A stretch of 64,000 nt of DNA from Flavobacteriales bacterium (GTDB lineage: Bacteria; Bacteroidota; Bacteroidia; Flavobacteriales_F; PHOS-HE28), in contig JACJZI010000006.1 in the NCBI GenBank assembly GCA_020635655.1, positions 124,001 through 188,000 on the forward strand, in the 5' to 3' direction. Position 1 is the first letter of the stretch. Every line of letters starts with the position of its first letter. A program made the position numbers and the translations under genes. The notes below the pieces were generated by a model, which saw nothing but the letters and a program-made list of their open reading frames with translations, did no database searches and was not told where the DNA came from. Shown one piece after another: positions 39,297-48,206 of the stretch.

Positions 39297-40169
39297 CTAC
39301 TCCTTCACGAAGCGCCGCGTGGCCGATCGTCCATCGGCGAAGTGGAGTTGGATCGCATACAAACCGGCCGGCAGCTGGTCGATCGCCAGCGTGCCCCCAT
39401 CGGTTGAGAGGTCCTGCCGCATCCATGTCCGGCCGCACACATCCAGCACGGTTGCCTCCGTCATGGGTGCCCCACTGCGCACCGTCAAGTGGTCCGTGGC
39501 GGGCGTGGGGAACAGCTCGAACGCCGGTGCGAGAGCGCCTTCTTCGATGCCCACGGTACCGACGAACGCCAGATCATCCACCCAGATCGCGGAGCCGTCG
39601 CCATCCACCTGGCTGGTGGCCTGGATCATGATGTCGGCCGAATCGGGTATGGCGTTGCTGTAGTACAGCAGCGGTACGCTGAACGACTGCCAACCATTCA
39701 CGGGGTTCTGGGTGAGCAGCTGTCCATTGGCGATCACCTCCCGCTGGTGTGTCACGGTGTTCCAATGGCTCAGGGACAGCGCCACCATGCCGCTGATGCC
39801 CCCGAGCTGCGGGTGCCACTGCCACTGGCCGGTGAGCGCATAGGGCCGCACGGTGCTGGGGAAGCCGGGGAACACGCCCGGCACGCCGGCGGTCACATCG
39901 CCGCTCTCGGGGCCGAAGCCGAAGGAGGTGAGGTCGCGGTCCGTCGCGATCAGGCAGTAGTTGCCCACGGCACCGGGGCTGCCGCGCTCACAGCTCAGCT
40001 CGCCGGCGATGGACCAGGTCACCGCGTTGTTCGTGAGCCATCCGTCCGGGTCCAGGTAGTTGCCCGTGTTGGTCCAGTTCTCGAAACCGGCATTGGGGAT
40101 GTTCTGCGCCGCGCCGGCAGCAGCGAGGAACAGCGCGCTTGCGCTGAATAGCGTATGGAGGGATCGCAT
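39297..40169 (-). CDS. T9SS type A secreted protein, carbohydrate-binding-like
   Basis: 290 aa with signal peptide ending AAAGAAQ. The mature start NIPNAGFENWTNTGNYLDPDGWLTNN is the usual opening of Bacteroidota PCMD/CBM-like jelly-roll surface domains, ending SAIWVDDLAFVG. The type A sorting domain follows (LFPTPATDHLTVRSG, IDQLPAGLYAIQLHFADG, RRFVKE). Putative glycan or cell-surface binding; no catalytic residues were identified. It is divergent from the delta-60 repeat protein. Confidence 0.8.
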   Translation of the reverse strand: MRSLHTLFSASALFLAAAGAAQNIPNAGFENWTNTGNYLDPDGWLTNNAVTWSIAGELSCERGSPGAVGNYCLIATDRDLTSFGFGPESGDVTAGVPGVFPGFPSTVRPYALTGQWQWHPQLGGISGMVALSLSHWNTVTHQREVIANGQLLTQNPVNGWQSFSVPLLYYSNAIPDSADIMIQATSQVDGDGSAIWVDDLAFVGTVGIEEGALAPAFELFPTPATDHLTVRSGAPMTEATVLDVCGRTWMRQDLSTDGGTLAIDQLPAGLYAIQLHFADGRSATRRFVKE

Positions 40170-40397
40170 GCGGTGCTTTGCTGGTGTTGTGGCCTATCGA
40201 CGCACCGCATGGGTGGTGGGGTTGCCCCGGCGTTCTGTTCCTGCGGACCGGCCGATGACGCACCTCAACTCCCCTTCCACGATCGTATTTGCGATCGGCA
40301 TGCACCAGGAGAGGAACTGCACAACGTTTTCGCCGCTCCCCACCCGCGGGCAACCCCGCTCCACCGACCCCACGTCTTTCCCGCACAGCCCCCGCCC

Positions 40398-41843
40398 ATG
40401 CGCTCCCTGCTCTTCGCCACCGCACTGCTCGCCACGGCACCGCTCGCCGCCCAGCTGCCGTTCATCGACTATGGCTTCCTGGCCGACGACCCCAGTGTGC
40501 AGGTGTACAAGGTGCTGGTGCAGCCCGACGGCAAGATCCTCGTCGGCGGCTTCTTCCTGGACTACGCCGGCACCGGCCGCCAACACCTGGTGCGCCTGAA
40601 CAGCGACGGCTCGCTGGACACCTCCTTCAACCCCGGCGGCACGGGACCCGACAACGGCGTGGTGGACATGGTGCTGATGCCCGACGGCCGGATCCTGATC
40701 TGCGGCAGCTTCCTGAACTACAACAGCGCCACCAGCTACTTCATCGCGCGCCTGCACGCCGACGGCACGCTGGACACCACCTTCAGCGTGGCGCCCAACT
40801 CCATCAACGGCGCGGTGTGGGCCATCGACCTGCAGGGCGAGCACGACGTGATCGCCGGCGGTGAATTCTTCGTGTGCAGCGGCCACAGCATGCCGCACAT
40901 CGCCCGGTTCACCAACACCGGTGCGCTGGACACCACCTTCCAGGTGGGCACCGGCTTCAGCCACAACGTGCGCGACATCCTCGTGCTGGCCGACCACCGC
41001 ATCGTGGTGGGCGGGCAGTTCGAGCAGTACGACGGCGCCGTCAGCGGCCACATCGCCCTGCTGCAGGCCAACGGCCCCCTGGATCCCTCCATGGACTGCG
41101 ACCCCGGTCTGGTGGGCAGCTTCGGCGAGGTGCACACCCTGGCCCTGCAACCCGACGGCATGCTCCTCGCCGGCGGCTACTTCCAGTACCACGACGGTCA
41201 GCCGCGCAGCGCGATCGAACGGCTGCACATGGACGGCTCGCACGACCCCGCGTTCAGCTCGCCGCTCTATGCCTACTCGAAGGTGCACGCCATCGCCGTG
41301 CAGCCGGATGGGAAGATCGTGGTCGGCGGTGAGTTCACCAGTGGCGAATACGCCAACATGCAGGGCGGTCCCGAGCGGCTCGTGCGCCTGAACGCGGACG
41401 GCACGCGCGACCTGACGTTCGCCATCGGCACCGGTCTGGGGCTCGGCGGCCAGCCGACGGCCTATGCCGAGTCGATCGCCGTGCAGGCCGACGGCAGGAT
41501 CCTGGTGGGCGGCCACTTCGGCACGGTGGATAGCGAGACGCAATACCAGCAGCTGGTGCGCCTCTATGGCACCGGCGCCAACGCGGTACCCGAAGCCCCG
41601 ACCCCCACCCCCTTGCAGGCGTGGTCCGATGCGGACGGCGCTCTGTGGCTGCGCCCACCCGCCACCACACCGGCCGGCACGCGCGTGGAGTTGCACGACC
41701 TGACCGGTCGCCTGCTCTACAGTGCGGAATTGCCCGGCGGCGACCGCCTGCACCGCCTGCCCGTGCCCGCCACCTCGGGCCTCTACCTGGTGCGCCTGTT
41801 GGCCGATGGCCAAGGCACCACCACGCGTGTGGCGGTGGAATGA
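40398..41843 (+). CDS. T9SS type A secreted delta-60 repeat protein
   Basis: 481 aa from the ATG at 40398 (signal peptide MRSLLFATALLATAPLAAQ). It has about seven delta-60/DUF5122 repeats (VQPDGKILVGGFF, LMPDGRILICGSF, RLHADGTLDTTFS, VQPDGKIVVGGEFT, VQADGRILVGGHF), forming a probable beta-propeller. The C-terminal region (LHDLTGRLLYSAELPGGD, SGLYLVRLLADG, TRVAVE) is a type A sorting domain. The frame extends well upstream but without signal. Role unknown beyond surface display. Confidence 0.82.
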   Translation: MRSLLFATALLATAPLAAQLPFIDYGFLADDPSVQVYKVLVQPDGKILVGGFFLDYAGTGRQHLVRLNSDGSLDTSFNPGGTGPDNGVVDMVLMPDGRILICGSFLNYNSATSYFIARLHADGTLDTTFSVAPNSINGAVWAIDLQGEHDVIAGGEFFVCSGHSMPHIARFTNTGALDTTFQVGTGFSHNVRDILVLADHRIVVGGQFEQYDGAVSGHIALLQANGPLDPSMDCDPGLVGSFGEVHTLALQPDGMLLAGGYFQYHDGQPRSAIERLHMDGSHDPAFSSPLYAYSKVHAIAVQPDGKIVVGGEFTSGEYANMQGGPERLVRLNADGTRDLTFAIGTGLGLGGQPTAYAESIAVQADGRILVGGHFGTVDSETQYQQLVRLYGTGANAVPEAPTPTPLQAWSDADGALWLRPPATTPAGTRVELHDLTGRLLYSAELPGGDRLHRLPVPATSGLYLVRLLADGQGTTTRVAVE

Positions 41844-42298
41844 ACGGTGGATAGGCCGTACGCGATCCCCAGCATCACCGTCATCGCCAGCTGGACACGG
41901 CGATCTCCTTCGGTGCCGTCATCGCGCGGGTCGGCGGGCTTTTGCCAGCGCCCGAAGCGATCTCCCCACGCTTGGCGGGTTCTCTTGCGTCCGTTTCCCG
42001 ATCATGAGATCGCTTCGGACGGCTTGGCCCGATCGGCCTGTGGCCTCACTGGTCCGCGCCGATCCACGCGATGACGGATAGGGCGGTGTGCGGGTTCGCT
42101 GAAGGATCATGCGATCTGCATGCACAGGGAGAGGAGATGAACCGCTTCATGGCTTGACAATGCCTGAGCGGATCGAGCTTTACGGAAGCGCACAAGCAAT
42201 TTCCCTCAACCCTTGCATCTGAAGGGAACATTCTTACTTTCACTGCCCTTTTACCCGAATGCCCGTTCCGATCAAAAAGATCCATCATCCACCATTCC
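41844..42298. other. Intergenic region of ~455 bp holding a dispersed repeat and the ompA-like promoter
   Basis: The first half is copy 1 of a dispersed repeat (41918 to ~42117). The second half has CCCTTGCATC at ~42211 and TTACTTTC at 42235, giving TTG-19 bp-TA spacing typical of Bacteroidota promoters, ~60 bp before the OmpA-like gene. No gene is seen. Confidence 0.55.
41918..42117 (+). repeat. Dispersed REP-like repeat, copy 1
   Basis: GTCATCGCG at the start pairs with CGCGATGAC near 42067-42075, and GCGATCTCC pairs with GAGATCGC inside, giving a long imperfect hairpin. The same sequence in the same orientation occurs at 47716-48192. Confidence 0.8.
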
Positions 42299-44071
42299 AT
42301 GGTACATGCCACTGAAAAATCCGTTCCTGGTACTGGCCGTCTGAAGCATTGGCATCGGGTCGGCCTGGCGCTCGCCGTCGCAGTCCTTGGGGTCGTCGAG
42401 CCGTCCGCGGGGCAGACCAGCGAACGCAGCCTGAAGGACTGGATCGATGACATGGAGGTGAGCGGACCCAGCGCACCGCCGCCGACCATCACCGGAGAAA
42501 CCGCATCGAATGAACTGATCACCCTTCGCCGCCTGCATTTCGCGACGGGGTCCCACGAACTGACCGTTGACCAGAAAGTCTATCTGGATTCCATCGCCGG
42601 CCATCTCCTGCGCATTCCGTCCGTCAGGGTCAGCGTCCAGGGACATACCGACAATGTCGGGAACAGCATCTCGAACCAGCAGCTGTCGCAACGACGGGCC
42701 AACAGCGTCCGTGATCACCTCATCACCCAGGGATTCCCATCGGAGAATATCGAGAGCATCGGATATGGAGAGTCCAGACCGCTGCCCGAAGCCGCGAAGA
42801 ACCTGACCCCGGAGGAGCGGCAGATGAACCGACGCGTGGAGCTGCACCTGAGGACCGACGCACTGACCGCCTCGGGATCGGGCACCGCGGACAACACGGG
42901 CCATTCCTCCAGGAAGGGCTCGAACAAGGAATTCGAGATCACCACGAAGGACGGCCGCACCATCCGGTCCTCGTTCGTGATGTTCTCCGCCGATGGCAGC
43001 GATGTGGTCTATCAGGACCCGACGGATGCCACGGTGATGAAGCGCCTGCATACCGTGGACCTGGACCGGGTGATCACCCCGGACGGCAAGCCGATGCGGC
43101 TGGCCGAGGTCAAGCAACGGCTGAACACCGCGGACAGTCTGCGCCAGGAACAGGAGCGCCAATTGAAGGAACGGTATGACAGCACGATCGCCCGCGCCGA
43201 TGCCGCCTATGCCGAAGGGCGCTACGAGGAGGCGCGGCAATTGTACATCCTGGCCAGTGCGCTGATGCCCAAGGACCAGCATGCACGCGAACGGATCCGG
43301 GAGATCGATGCGCGCGGCGACGTGGCAATGCCACCGCCCCCGACCCCCGCGCCAACACAAGTGATCACTGATGAGAAGAAGCCCACGTTCTTCGATGAAT
43401 CGTTCCTGTTCATCGGCATCGGCGTGGACCCCTTCACCCCGAAGAACAGCACGGGCGATCTGACCGTGTACAACGAGACCGGCGGCGACCTGCATTTCGG
43501 GCAGAAGAACAACAACCCACCGCTATCCTTCAGCGCCCGCCTGGGATATGAATGGGAAGGGCGGCGGACCTCGAAGAACATTTACTTCCGCCTGTACTAT
43601 GAATACGCGGCACTGACCGGCCAGCTGCACCGCGGAGCGTTCGGCTTCGGGTTCGCGTGGAACGACAAGCTCCGGGGCGGAGTGGACATCTACCTCGGGG
43701 CCGGTTCGCAGCGGCTCGATCCCATCACGATCACCAATCAGTCCGTATCCGTGAACGGGGTGACCTTCGGGCCCGGTGATGTGAAGGCGACGTTCTCCCA
43801 ACGCGTGTTCGGGGTCGCTCCGAACATCACCTACGGGTTCGCCATCGGGTCCCACCTGTTCGCCCGCACCAGCGCCGGGGCCACCATCCCGGTGAATTCA
43901 CCGTCCGAGTACACCCTCAAACTGAAGGGCGCCGGCGTGGACGGTGGCACCGAGAAGGTGCGCCTGCTGTCCAACAAGTTCAGCGTGCCGGACGACCTGA
44001 GCCCGAACGGACGCACCCTGGTGAAGCACATGGGCCCGTTCATCAACATCCAATTCATCATTCCCCTCTGA
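42299..44071 (+). CDS. OmpA-family outer-membrane protein with C-terminal barrel, module B
   Basis: 590 aa with a signal peptide (LALAVAVLGVVEPSAGQ). Residues ~75-185 form an OmpA-like peptidoglycan-binding domain (LHFATGSHELTVDQK, VQGHTDNVGN, QQLSQRRANSVRDHL, GYGESRPLPEA, NRRVEL). Residues ~205-260 carry an Ig/Lys-rich segment, ~300-345 a TPR-like helix pair (AAYAEGRYEEARQLYILAS). The last ~225 residues look like an outer-membrane beta-barrel (SFSARLGYEWEGRR to GPFINIQFIIPL). The order is reversed from classic OmpA, where the barrel comes first. The caspase gene follows after only 3 bp, so the two are probably cotranscribed. Confidence 0.8.
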   Translation: MVHATEKSVPGTGRLKHWHRVGLALAVAVLGVVEPSAGQTSERSLKDWIDDMEVSGPSAPPPTITGETASNELITLRRLHFATGSHELTVDQKVYLDSIAGHLLRIPSVRVSVQGHTDNVGNSISNQQLSQRRANSVRDHLITQGFPSENIESIGYGESRPLPEAAKNLTPEERQMNRRVELHLRTDALTASGSGTADNTGHSSRKGSNKEFEITTKDGRTIRSSFVMFSADGSDVVYQDPTDATVMKRLHTVDLDRVITPDGKPMRLAEVKQRLNTADSLRQEQERQLKERYDSTIARADAAYAEGRYEEARQLYILASALMPKDQHARERIREIDARGDVAMPPPPTPAPTQVITDEKKPTFFDESFLFIGIGVDPFTPKNSTGDLTVYNETGGDLHFGQKNNNPPLSFSARLGYEWEGRRTSKNIYFRLYYEYAALTGQLHRGAFGFGFAWNDKLRGGVDIYLGAGSQRLDPITITNQSVSVNGVTFGPGDVKATFSQRVFGVAPNITYGFAIGSHLFARTSAGATIPVNSPSEYTLKLKGAGVDGGTEKVRLLSNKFSVPDDLSPNGRTLVKHMGPFINIQFIIPL

Positions 44072-44074
44072 CCA

Positions 44075-45313
44075 ATGCGGTCGATCTCCATCGGGCTCCT
44101 GCTGTTGCACGTATTCCCATGCGCCGGACAAACACCGGACGCGGAGACCGGCTGGCCCGCCCTGTTCGGCATCTATGCGGCCGAGCCCATGGAACGCCGC
44201 CCCCTGGTGCGCGCCCAAGGCCTGAGCCTCAGGGACAGCTCCGAGGTGGATGGAAACATCAGGTGCTATCAATACGCTGTCGACCTTGTTCAAGGCAGCA
44301 ACCAGTGGGAGCAGCGGATCAAGATCTGCACCGACGCCAAGGACTTCGTGTACATGACGGAGAACACGATACACTGGCAGGAACTGGAACAACAGTTGGT
44401 GGAGGTTTACGGGTTCGAGGAACCGAAGGACGGCAATGCGGAGGAGCAGACCTATGTGCGCGACAGTTCGGTGGTGGTGTTCTCATCCCGGGAGGGCCGC
44501 GACCATCTGACCAAACACTACATCTGGGTCAAACGCATCCATGAAGATGCGGGCAGCGCATGCACACCGGACCCCACGCGGTCGGCCTATCATGCCCTGC
44601 TGATCGGCACGCAGAACTATGCCGACCCCACCTATGAGGACCTGAAATGGCCCCACGCCGAGGTGAAGGAACTGGAACAGGTGTTGCGGAAGCGCTACGG
44701 GTTCCAGTGCACGGTGCTGAAGGATCCCACGCGTGCACAGATCATCCAGGCCCTGGAACTGGAGCGCAGCCTGACCTGCGATGATGACCTGATCATCTTC
44801 TTCGCCGGGCACGGGGAGGAGGACAAGGGGGCCCAGCGCGGTTACTGGCTTCCCAGTGATGCGGACCCCGAGAACCGGGGCCATCACATCTCCAGCAGCG
44901 ACCTGCGCGACCAGATCCGCGCCCTGTCCGCCGGGCACGTGCTCCTGATCTCGGACGTCTGTTTCGGCGGCGCCATTTTTCGCGAGAACCTGGAAATGAA
45001 CCCGGTCGAGGCGGTCGCCATCGATACGGACCTGCGCGAGCTGATGACCAAGCGCTCGCGGCGGGTGATGACCAGTGGCGACCTGGACGTGGTTCCGGAC
45101 GACAGCTTCTTCTTCGGTTCCTTGCTGCGCACGCTCGAGAAGAACGACCGTCCCTACCTCGAATCGTCGCACCTCTACGATCAGGTGATCGCCGACATCA
45201 AGCAGGCGCGGCAGACCGAACCCGGGGCGCAGATCCCGAAGCCGCAGTACGGCCGGCTGATGAACACCGGCGATCGCAAGGGCGATCTGGTGCTGCGGCT
45301 GACCGGAAAGTAG
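44075..45313 (+). CDS. Exported caspase-like (peptidase C14) protein, module B
   Basis: 412 aa with signal peptide MRSISIGLLLLHVFPCAGQ. Residues ~20-165 are unassigned. Residues ~170-410 are a caspase-fold domain: SAYHALLIGTQNY, LKWPHAEVKELEQVL, LIIFFAGHG (His246), HVLLISDVCFGG (Cys296) and SGDLDVVPDDSFFFGSLL near the substrate pocket. It ends soon after the fold, unlike module A. It is co-directional with the OmpA-like gene (3 bp) and convergent with the CHASE2-like gene (9 bp between stops). Predicted periplasmic Cys protease; target unknown. Confidence 0.85.
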   Translation: MRSISIGLLLLHVFPCAGQTPDAETGWPALFGIYAAEPMERRPLVRAQGLSLRDSSEVDGNIRCYQYAVDLVQGSNQWEQRIKICTDAKDFVYMTENTIHWQELEQQLVEVYGFEEPKDGNAEEQTYVRDSSVVVFSSREGRDHLTKHYIWVKRIHEDAGSACTPDPTRSAYHALLIGTQNYADPTYEDLKWPHAEVKELEQVLRKRYGFQCTVLKDPTRAQIIQALELERSLTCDDDLIIFFAGHGEEDKGAQRGYWLPSDADPENRGHHISSSDLRDQIRALSAGHVLLISDVCFGGAIFRENLEMNPVEAVAIDTDLRELMTKRSRRVMTSGDLDVVPDDSFFFGSLLRTLEKNDRPYLESSHLYDQVIADIKQARQTEPGAQIPKPQYGRLMNTGDRKGDLVLRLTGK

Positions 45314-45322
45314 GCGCGGCGA

Positions 45323-46765
45323 TCAGGCGCGATCGGGCGGCAGGTAGGCCCGCAATACCAGCTCCACCACGCTCAACAGCATGGCGAACGCCATGATGTT
45401 CACGATGCGGTGCAACCACACCTGCAGCACGAACAACAGGATGAAGAGCGCCCAATAGTGGAACTCCTGGACGAAAAGCCCATGCACCGCCCGGCGGACC
45501 ATGCGCCACCCCCGATGGCGCGAAGGGGGAGGCGGAGCGTGCGCGGGCCGCGAACAGCGCCACACCAGGAGCGCCAGGATCAGCGCGAGCGATGCCCATA
45601 TGAGGAAGAAGATGCGGAATGGACGCCTGTGCCGCCCGTTCAGGAATTCATAGATCAAATTGGTCACCATCAGGGCGCCCTGCATCTCGCCCTGCACGGT
45701 GAGGTGCCTGTCCCTTCCGGGGTCCAGGAAGTCGCCGATCACCAGGATGTGCGGACCTTCCTCCGCCATGCGCTGCCGGAGCATCGCCTGCAGGAAGGGG
45801 GCCTCGGGGTCCTCATCGATCTCCTTCACCAGGCGCCCCATCGGCATGGCCAGCGCCTCCATGCCGTCCGCGCGCCCGAGCCCCAGCCCATCCCGTGTGG
45901 CCACGCGCTGCTGCTCCACGCCGAGCAGATCGAGCAGCCCGTTCCAAAGCCCCTCGTCCGGCTCCGCCATCAGGAACAAGGGCGGATGCCGCAGTTCGAT
46001 CCAGCCCGGGTTCTTCGCTGATGGTTCGTAGGCCAGCCCGAAGAGATGGTCCAGCCACTCCAGGGAGTCCACTTTGTTCAACAGGCAGTAGGCCCGGTAC
46101 GGCAGGCTCAAGGGCACGGGGTCGTCCGCGCGGTCGGTGGCGCCGACGATGGTGTTCTGGAAATAGAGGTCGCCCACCAGCCCTTCCCGCACCTCGCCGA
46201 AAGCGTTGCGCAACCGGGGATCATCGTAGATCGTCCGATCGGTGGCCAGGGACCGGTCATGGGCCATGGCCAGCCTGCCACTGTCGGCGAGCAGGACCAA
46301 TTGCGCGCGCAGGGCCGGATCCTCGGGAAGGCCATGCTGGAAATACACGTCCTGCACCACGATGTCGAACAGGTCCTGATGGTGGGCCAGGAAGCGCATC
46401 AGACGCAGCAGTCGACCGCGGTGGGTGATCACCACGCTGAGGCTGTCGTCCGGCACGTTCTGCGCTGGCACCAGTTCGATGTCGGCGGACACGTCGATCA
46501 GGGTGCAGTTCTTTTGGAGGAAGTCATGGGCCGCCTTGCGTTCCTTGCCCATGAACAGGGTGCTCCATCCGATGGACGAACGCTCCTCGCCGAACCGCAC
46601 CGGCAGCACGTCGCCGAAGAAGACGACCTGCACGGCCATGTAGAGGGACCAGCAGCCGATGAACAGCCAGCGGGACGTGGTGGATCGGCGGACGGCCGGG
46701 GCCACCATGATCAGCAGGCCCGCGTACATCAGGAAGAAGATCGCGAACTGCAGCAGCTTGTCCAC
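45323..46765 (-). CDS. CHASE2-like membrane protein, module B
   Basis: 480 aa from the GTG at 46765, 2 bp after the upstream stop; the frame extends into that gene. Two N-terminal membrane segments (LLQFAIFFLMYAGLLIMVAP, WLFIGCWSLYMAVQVVFF) are followed by a ~320-residue extracytoplasmic region and C-terminal membrane segments (~380-400, ~430-470). Blocks shared with the module A protein include VPDDSL, LLRLMRFLAHHQ, DPAL, LSLPYRAY and AMPMG. The CHASE2-like end reads ILVIGDFLDPGRDRHLTVQGEMQGALMV. No effector domain. It faces the caspase gene and follows the exported-protein gene, the same pairing as in module A. Confidence 0.65.
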   Translation of the reverse strand: MDKLLQFAIFFLMYAGLLIMVAPAVRRSTTSRWLFIGCWSLYMAVQVVFFGDVLPVRFGEERSSIGWSTLFMGKERKAAHDFLQKNCTLIDVSADIELVPAQNVPDDSLSVVITHRGRLLRLMRFLAHHQDLFDIVVQDVYFQHGLPEDPALRAQLVLLADSGRLAMAHDRSLATDRTIYDDPRLRNAFGEVREGLVGDLYFQNTIVGATDRADDPVPLSLPYRAYCLLNKVDSLEWLDHLFGLAYEPSAKNPGWIELRHPPLFLMAEPDEGLWNGLLDLLGVEQQRVATRDGLGLGRADGMEALAMPMGRLVKEIDEDPEAPFLQAMLRQRMAEEGPHILVIGDFLDPGRDRHLTVQGEMQGALMVTNLIYEFLNGRHRRPFRIFFLIWASLALILALLVWRCSRPAHAPPPPSRHRGWRMVRRAVHGLFVQEFHYWALFILLFVLQVWLHRIVNIMAFAMLLSVVELVLRAYLPPDRA

Positions 46766-46767
46766 GG

Positions 46768-47607
46768 TCAGTCCACCAGCTTTTCCGCGCGCAGCAGCCG
46801 GTGCAGGTCCTCCAGCACGGGCCGGCCGTACCACGCACGCACGTAGGCCTCCACGTGGGCCGTCAGGTCGCTGTCGGAAAGGCCGAGCGTCCGGTCGATC
46901 AGGGTGGCGAACTCCACCACCCGCTGCCGGGGTCCGGCGCCCAGGAACACGAACAGGGCCGAGTCGTTCATGGCGGCATTGCGGAGGGAACGCACCGCCA
47001 GACGGCGTTCCATGCGTTCTTCCCCATCATCCTGCGGCGGCGGCACCAGCAGGAAGCGCGGCGCACCGCCCCCCTCCGGCGTGTGCACCGGCATCGGCGT
47101 GGCCATCGACCCGGGCATGCCCAGGTCCTCCAGCACCACGGCCCCGGGCTGCGCACCCGGCAGCCGGGCCAGCACCATGGCCAGGGTGTCGAATACGGCG
47201 ATGGTGTCGCGCCAGAAAACGTGGAACTCGTCCAGGTGGTAGAACTGCATCGTGCTCTGGCCCCGCACGGCCAGGATGGCCACATCCCGCGTGCGCCCGT
47301 CGTCTGCAGCCGGGCCGAACGGCAGGCTCCGGATGCCGTCCGCCGTCACCAACGTCACATGGGCCGGACCGTGGAAATCGCTCCCGAGTTCCTTCAGCAG
47401 CACCTTCCGCACCCCCTCCGCGTCCACGGCACCGGCATGCATCAGGCGCTGTTCCACCGCCAGCTCCTGCTTCCTGTCATCCCCCGGCAGTTCCACCCGT
47501 GCGGCCTTCAGCTGGGCCGAGGCCTGCGCCCCCCAGCAGAGCCCCGCCATCAGCAGGAGCACCTGTCCGGGTCCCGTTCTCCGCTTTTCGTTCGTGGGTT
47601 GGTCCAT
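46768..47607 (-). CDS. Small exported protein, module B
   Basis: 279 aa. The signal peptide region is PGQVLLLMAGLCWGAQASAQ. The protein ends YVRAWYGRPVLEDLHRLLRAEKLVD, similar in position to LIRKWYGKVHPPNV of the module A protein, and has TIAVFDTLAMVLARLPGA at the same place as TLVIRDTLRLWVRL there. No known family is recognised. It is 2 bp from the CHASE2-like start, so translation is coupled. Confidence 0.6.
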   Translation of the reverse strand: MDQPTNEKRRTGPGQVLLLMAGLCWGAQASAQLKAARVELPGDDRKQELAVEQRLMHAGAVDAEGVRKVLLKELGSDFHGPAHVTLVTADGIRSLPFGPAADDGRTRDVAILAVRGQSTMQFYHLDEFHVFWRDTIAVFDTLAMVLARLPGAQPGAVVLEDLGMPGSMATPMPVHTPEGGGAPRFLLVPPPQDDGEERMERRLAVRSLRNAAMNDSALFVFLGAGPRQRVVEFATLIDRTLGLSDSDLTAHVEAYVRAWYGRPVLEDLHRLLRAEKLVD

Positions 47608-48206
47608 GGGGTGGTCGGTTCCTTACCCAAGATCGAACTAATTCCGTGATCGGGCAGCGGGATCCTCGAAAGGATCGCGGCGCTGATCGCGAACACATCC
47701 AACGACAAAGCCCCTCCGCGCCGATCCACGCGATGACGGATAAGGTGATGTGCGGGTTCGCTGAAGAATCACGCGATCATCATCCAACGACGTCATCGGG
47801 AGGGTCGCTGGGCTTTTGCCAGCGCCCGAAGCGATCTCCCCTCGCTTGGCGGGATCTCTTGTTCCGTCTCCCGATCATGAGATCGCTGCGGACGGCTTGG
47901 CCCGATCGGCCTGTGGCCTCACTGGTCCGCGCCGATCCTCGCGATGACGGATGGGGTGGTGTGTTGGATACGCTAATGGATCACGCGATCATCATCCAAC
48001 GACGTCATCGCGAGGGTCGCTGGGCTTTTGCCAGCGCCCGAAGCGATCTCCCCACGCTTGGTGGGATCTCTTGCGTCCATCTCCCGATGATGAGATCGCT
48101 TTGCACGCCATGGCTTCAGCGGCGGCGTGCCACGGACGGCTTGGTCCGATCGATCCATAGCCGGATCGACCCACACCGATCCTCGCGATGATGGCGGGAA
48201 TACCCC
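47608..48206. other. Intergenic region of ~600 bp dominated by a repeat array
   Basis: Apart from the first ~100 bp, the whole stretch is repeat sequence (see the array at 47716). No gene or promoter could be picked out. Confidence 0.6.
47716..48192 (+). repeat. Tandem array of dispersed REP-like repeat (partial + two full copies)
   Basis: A partial unit (47716-47791) is followed by full units starting at 47792 and 48004, a 212-bp period. Shared blocks are GTCATCG, GCTTTTGCCAGCGCCCGAAG, GCGATCTCCCC, GATGAGATCGC and CGCGATGA. The last unit contains an extra ~60 bp (around 48105-48170). Copies are direct repeats of 41918-42117, so they bracket module B. Confidence 0.8.

Noticed and set aside
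34045..47607. Interpreting the caspase modules as CBASS/gasdermin-type antiphage systems
   Set aside because: No cyclase, gasdermin or nucleotide sensor is adjacent, and both proteases carry signal peptides, which points to the envelope rather than cytoplasmic defence.
47716..48192. Possible CRISPR array
   Set aside because: Units are ~212 bp, almost wholly repeat, with no short repeats and unique spacers and no cas genes.
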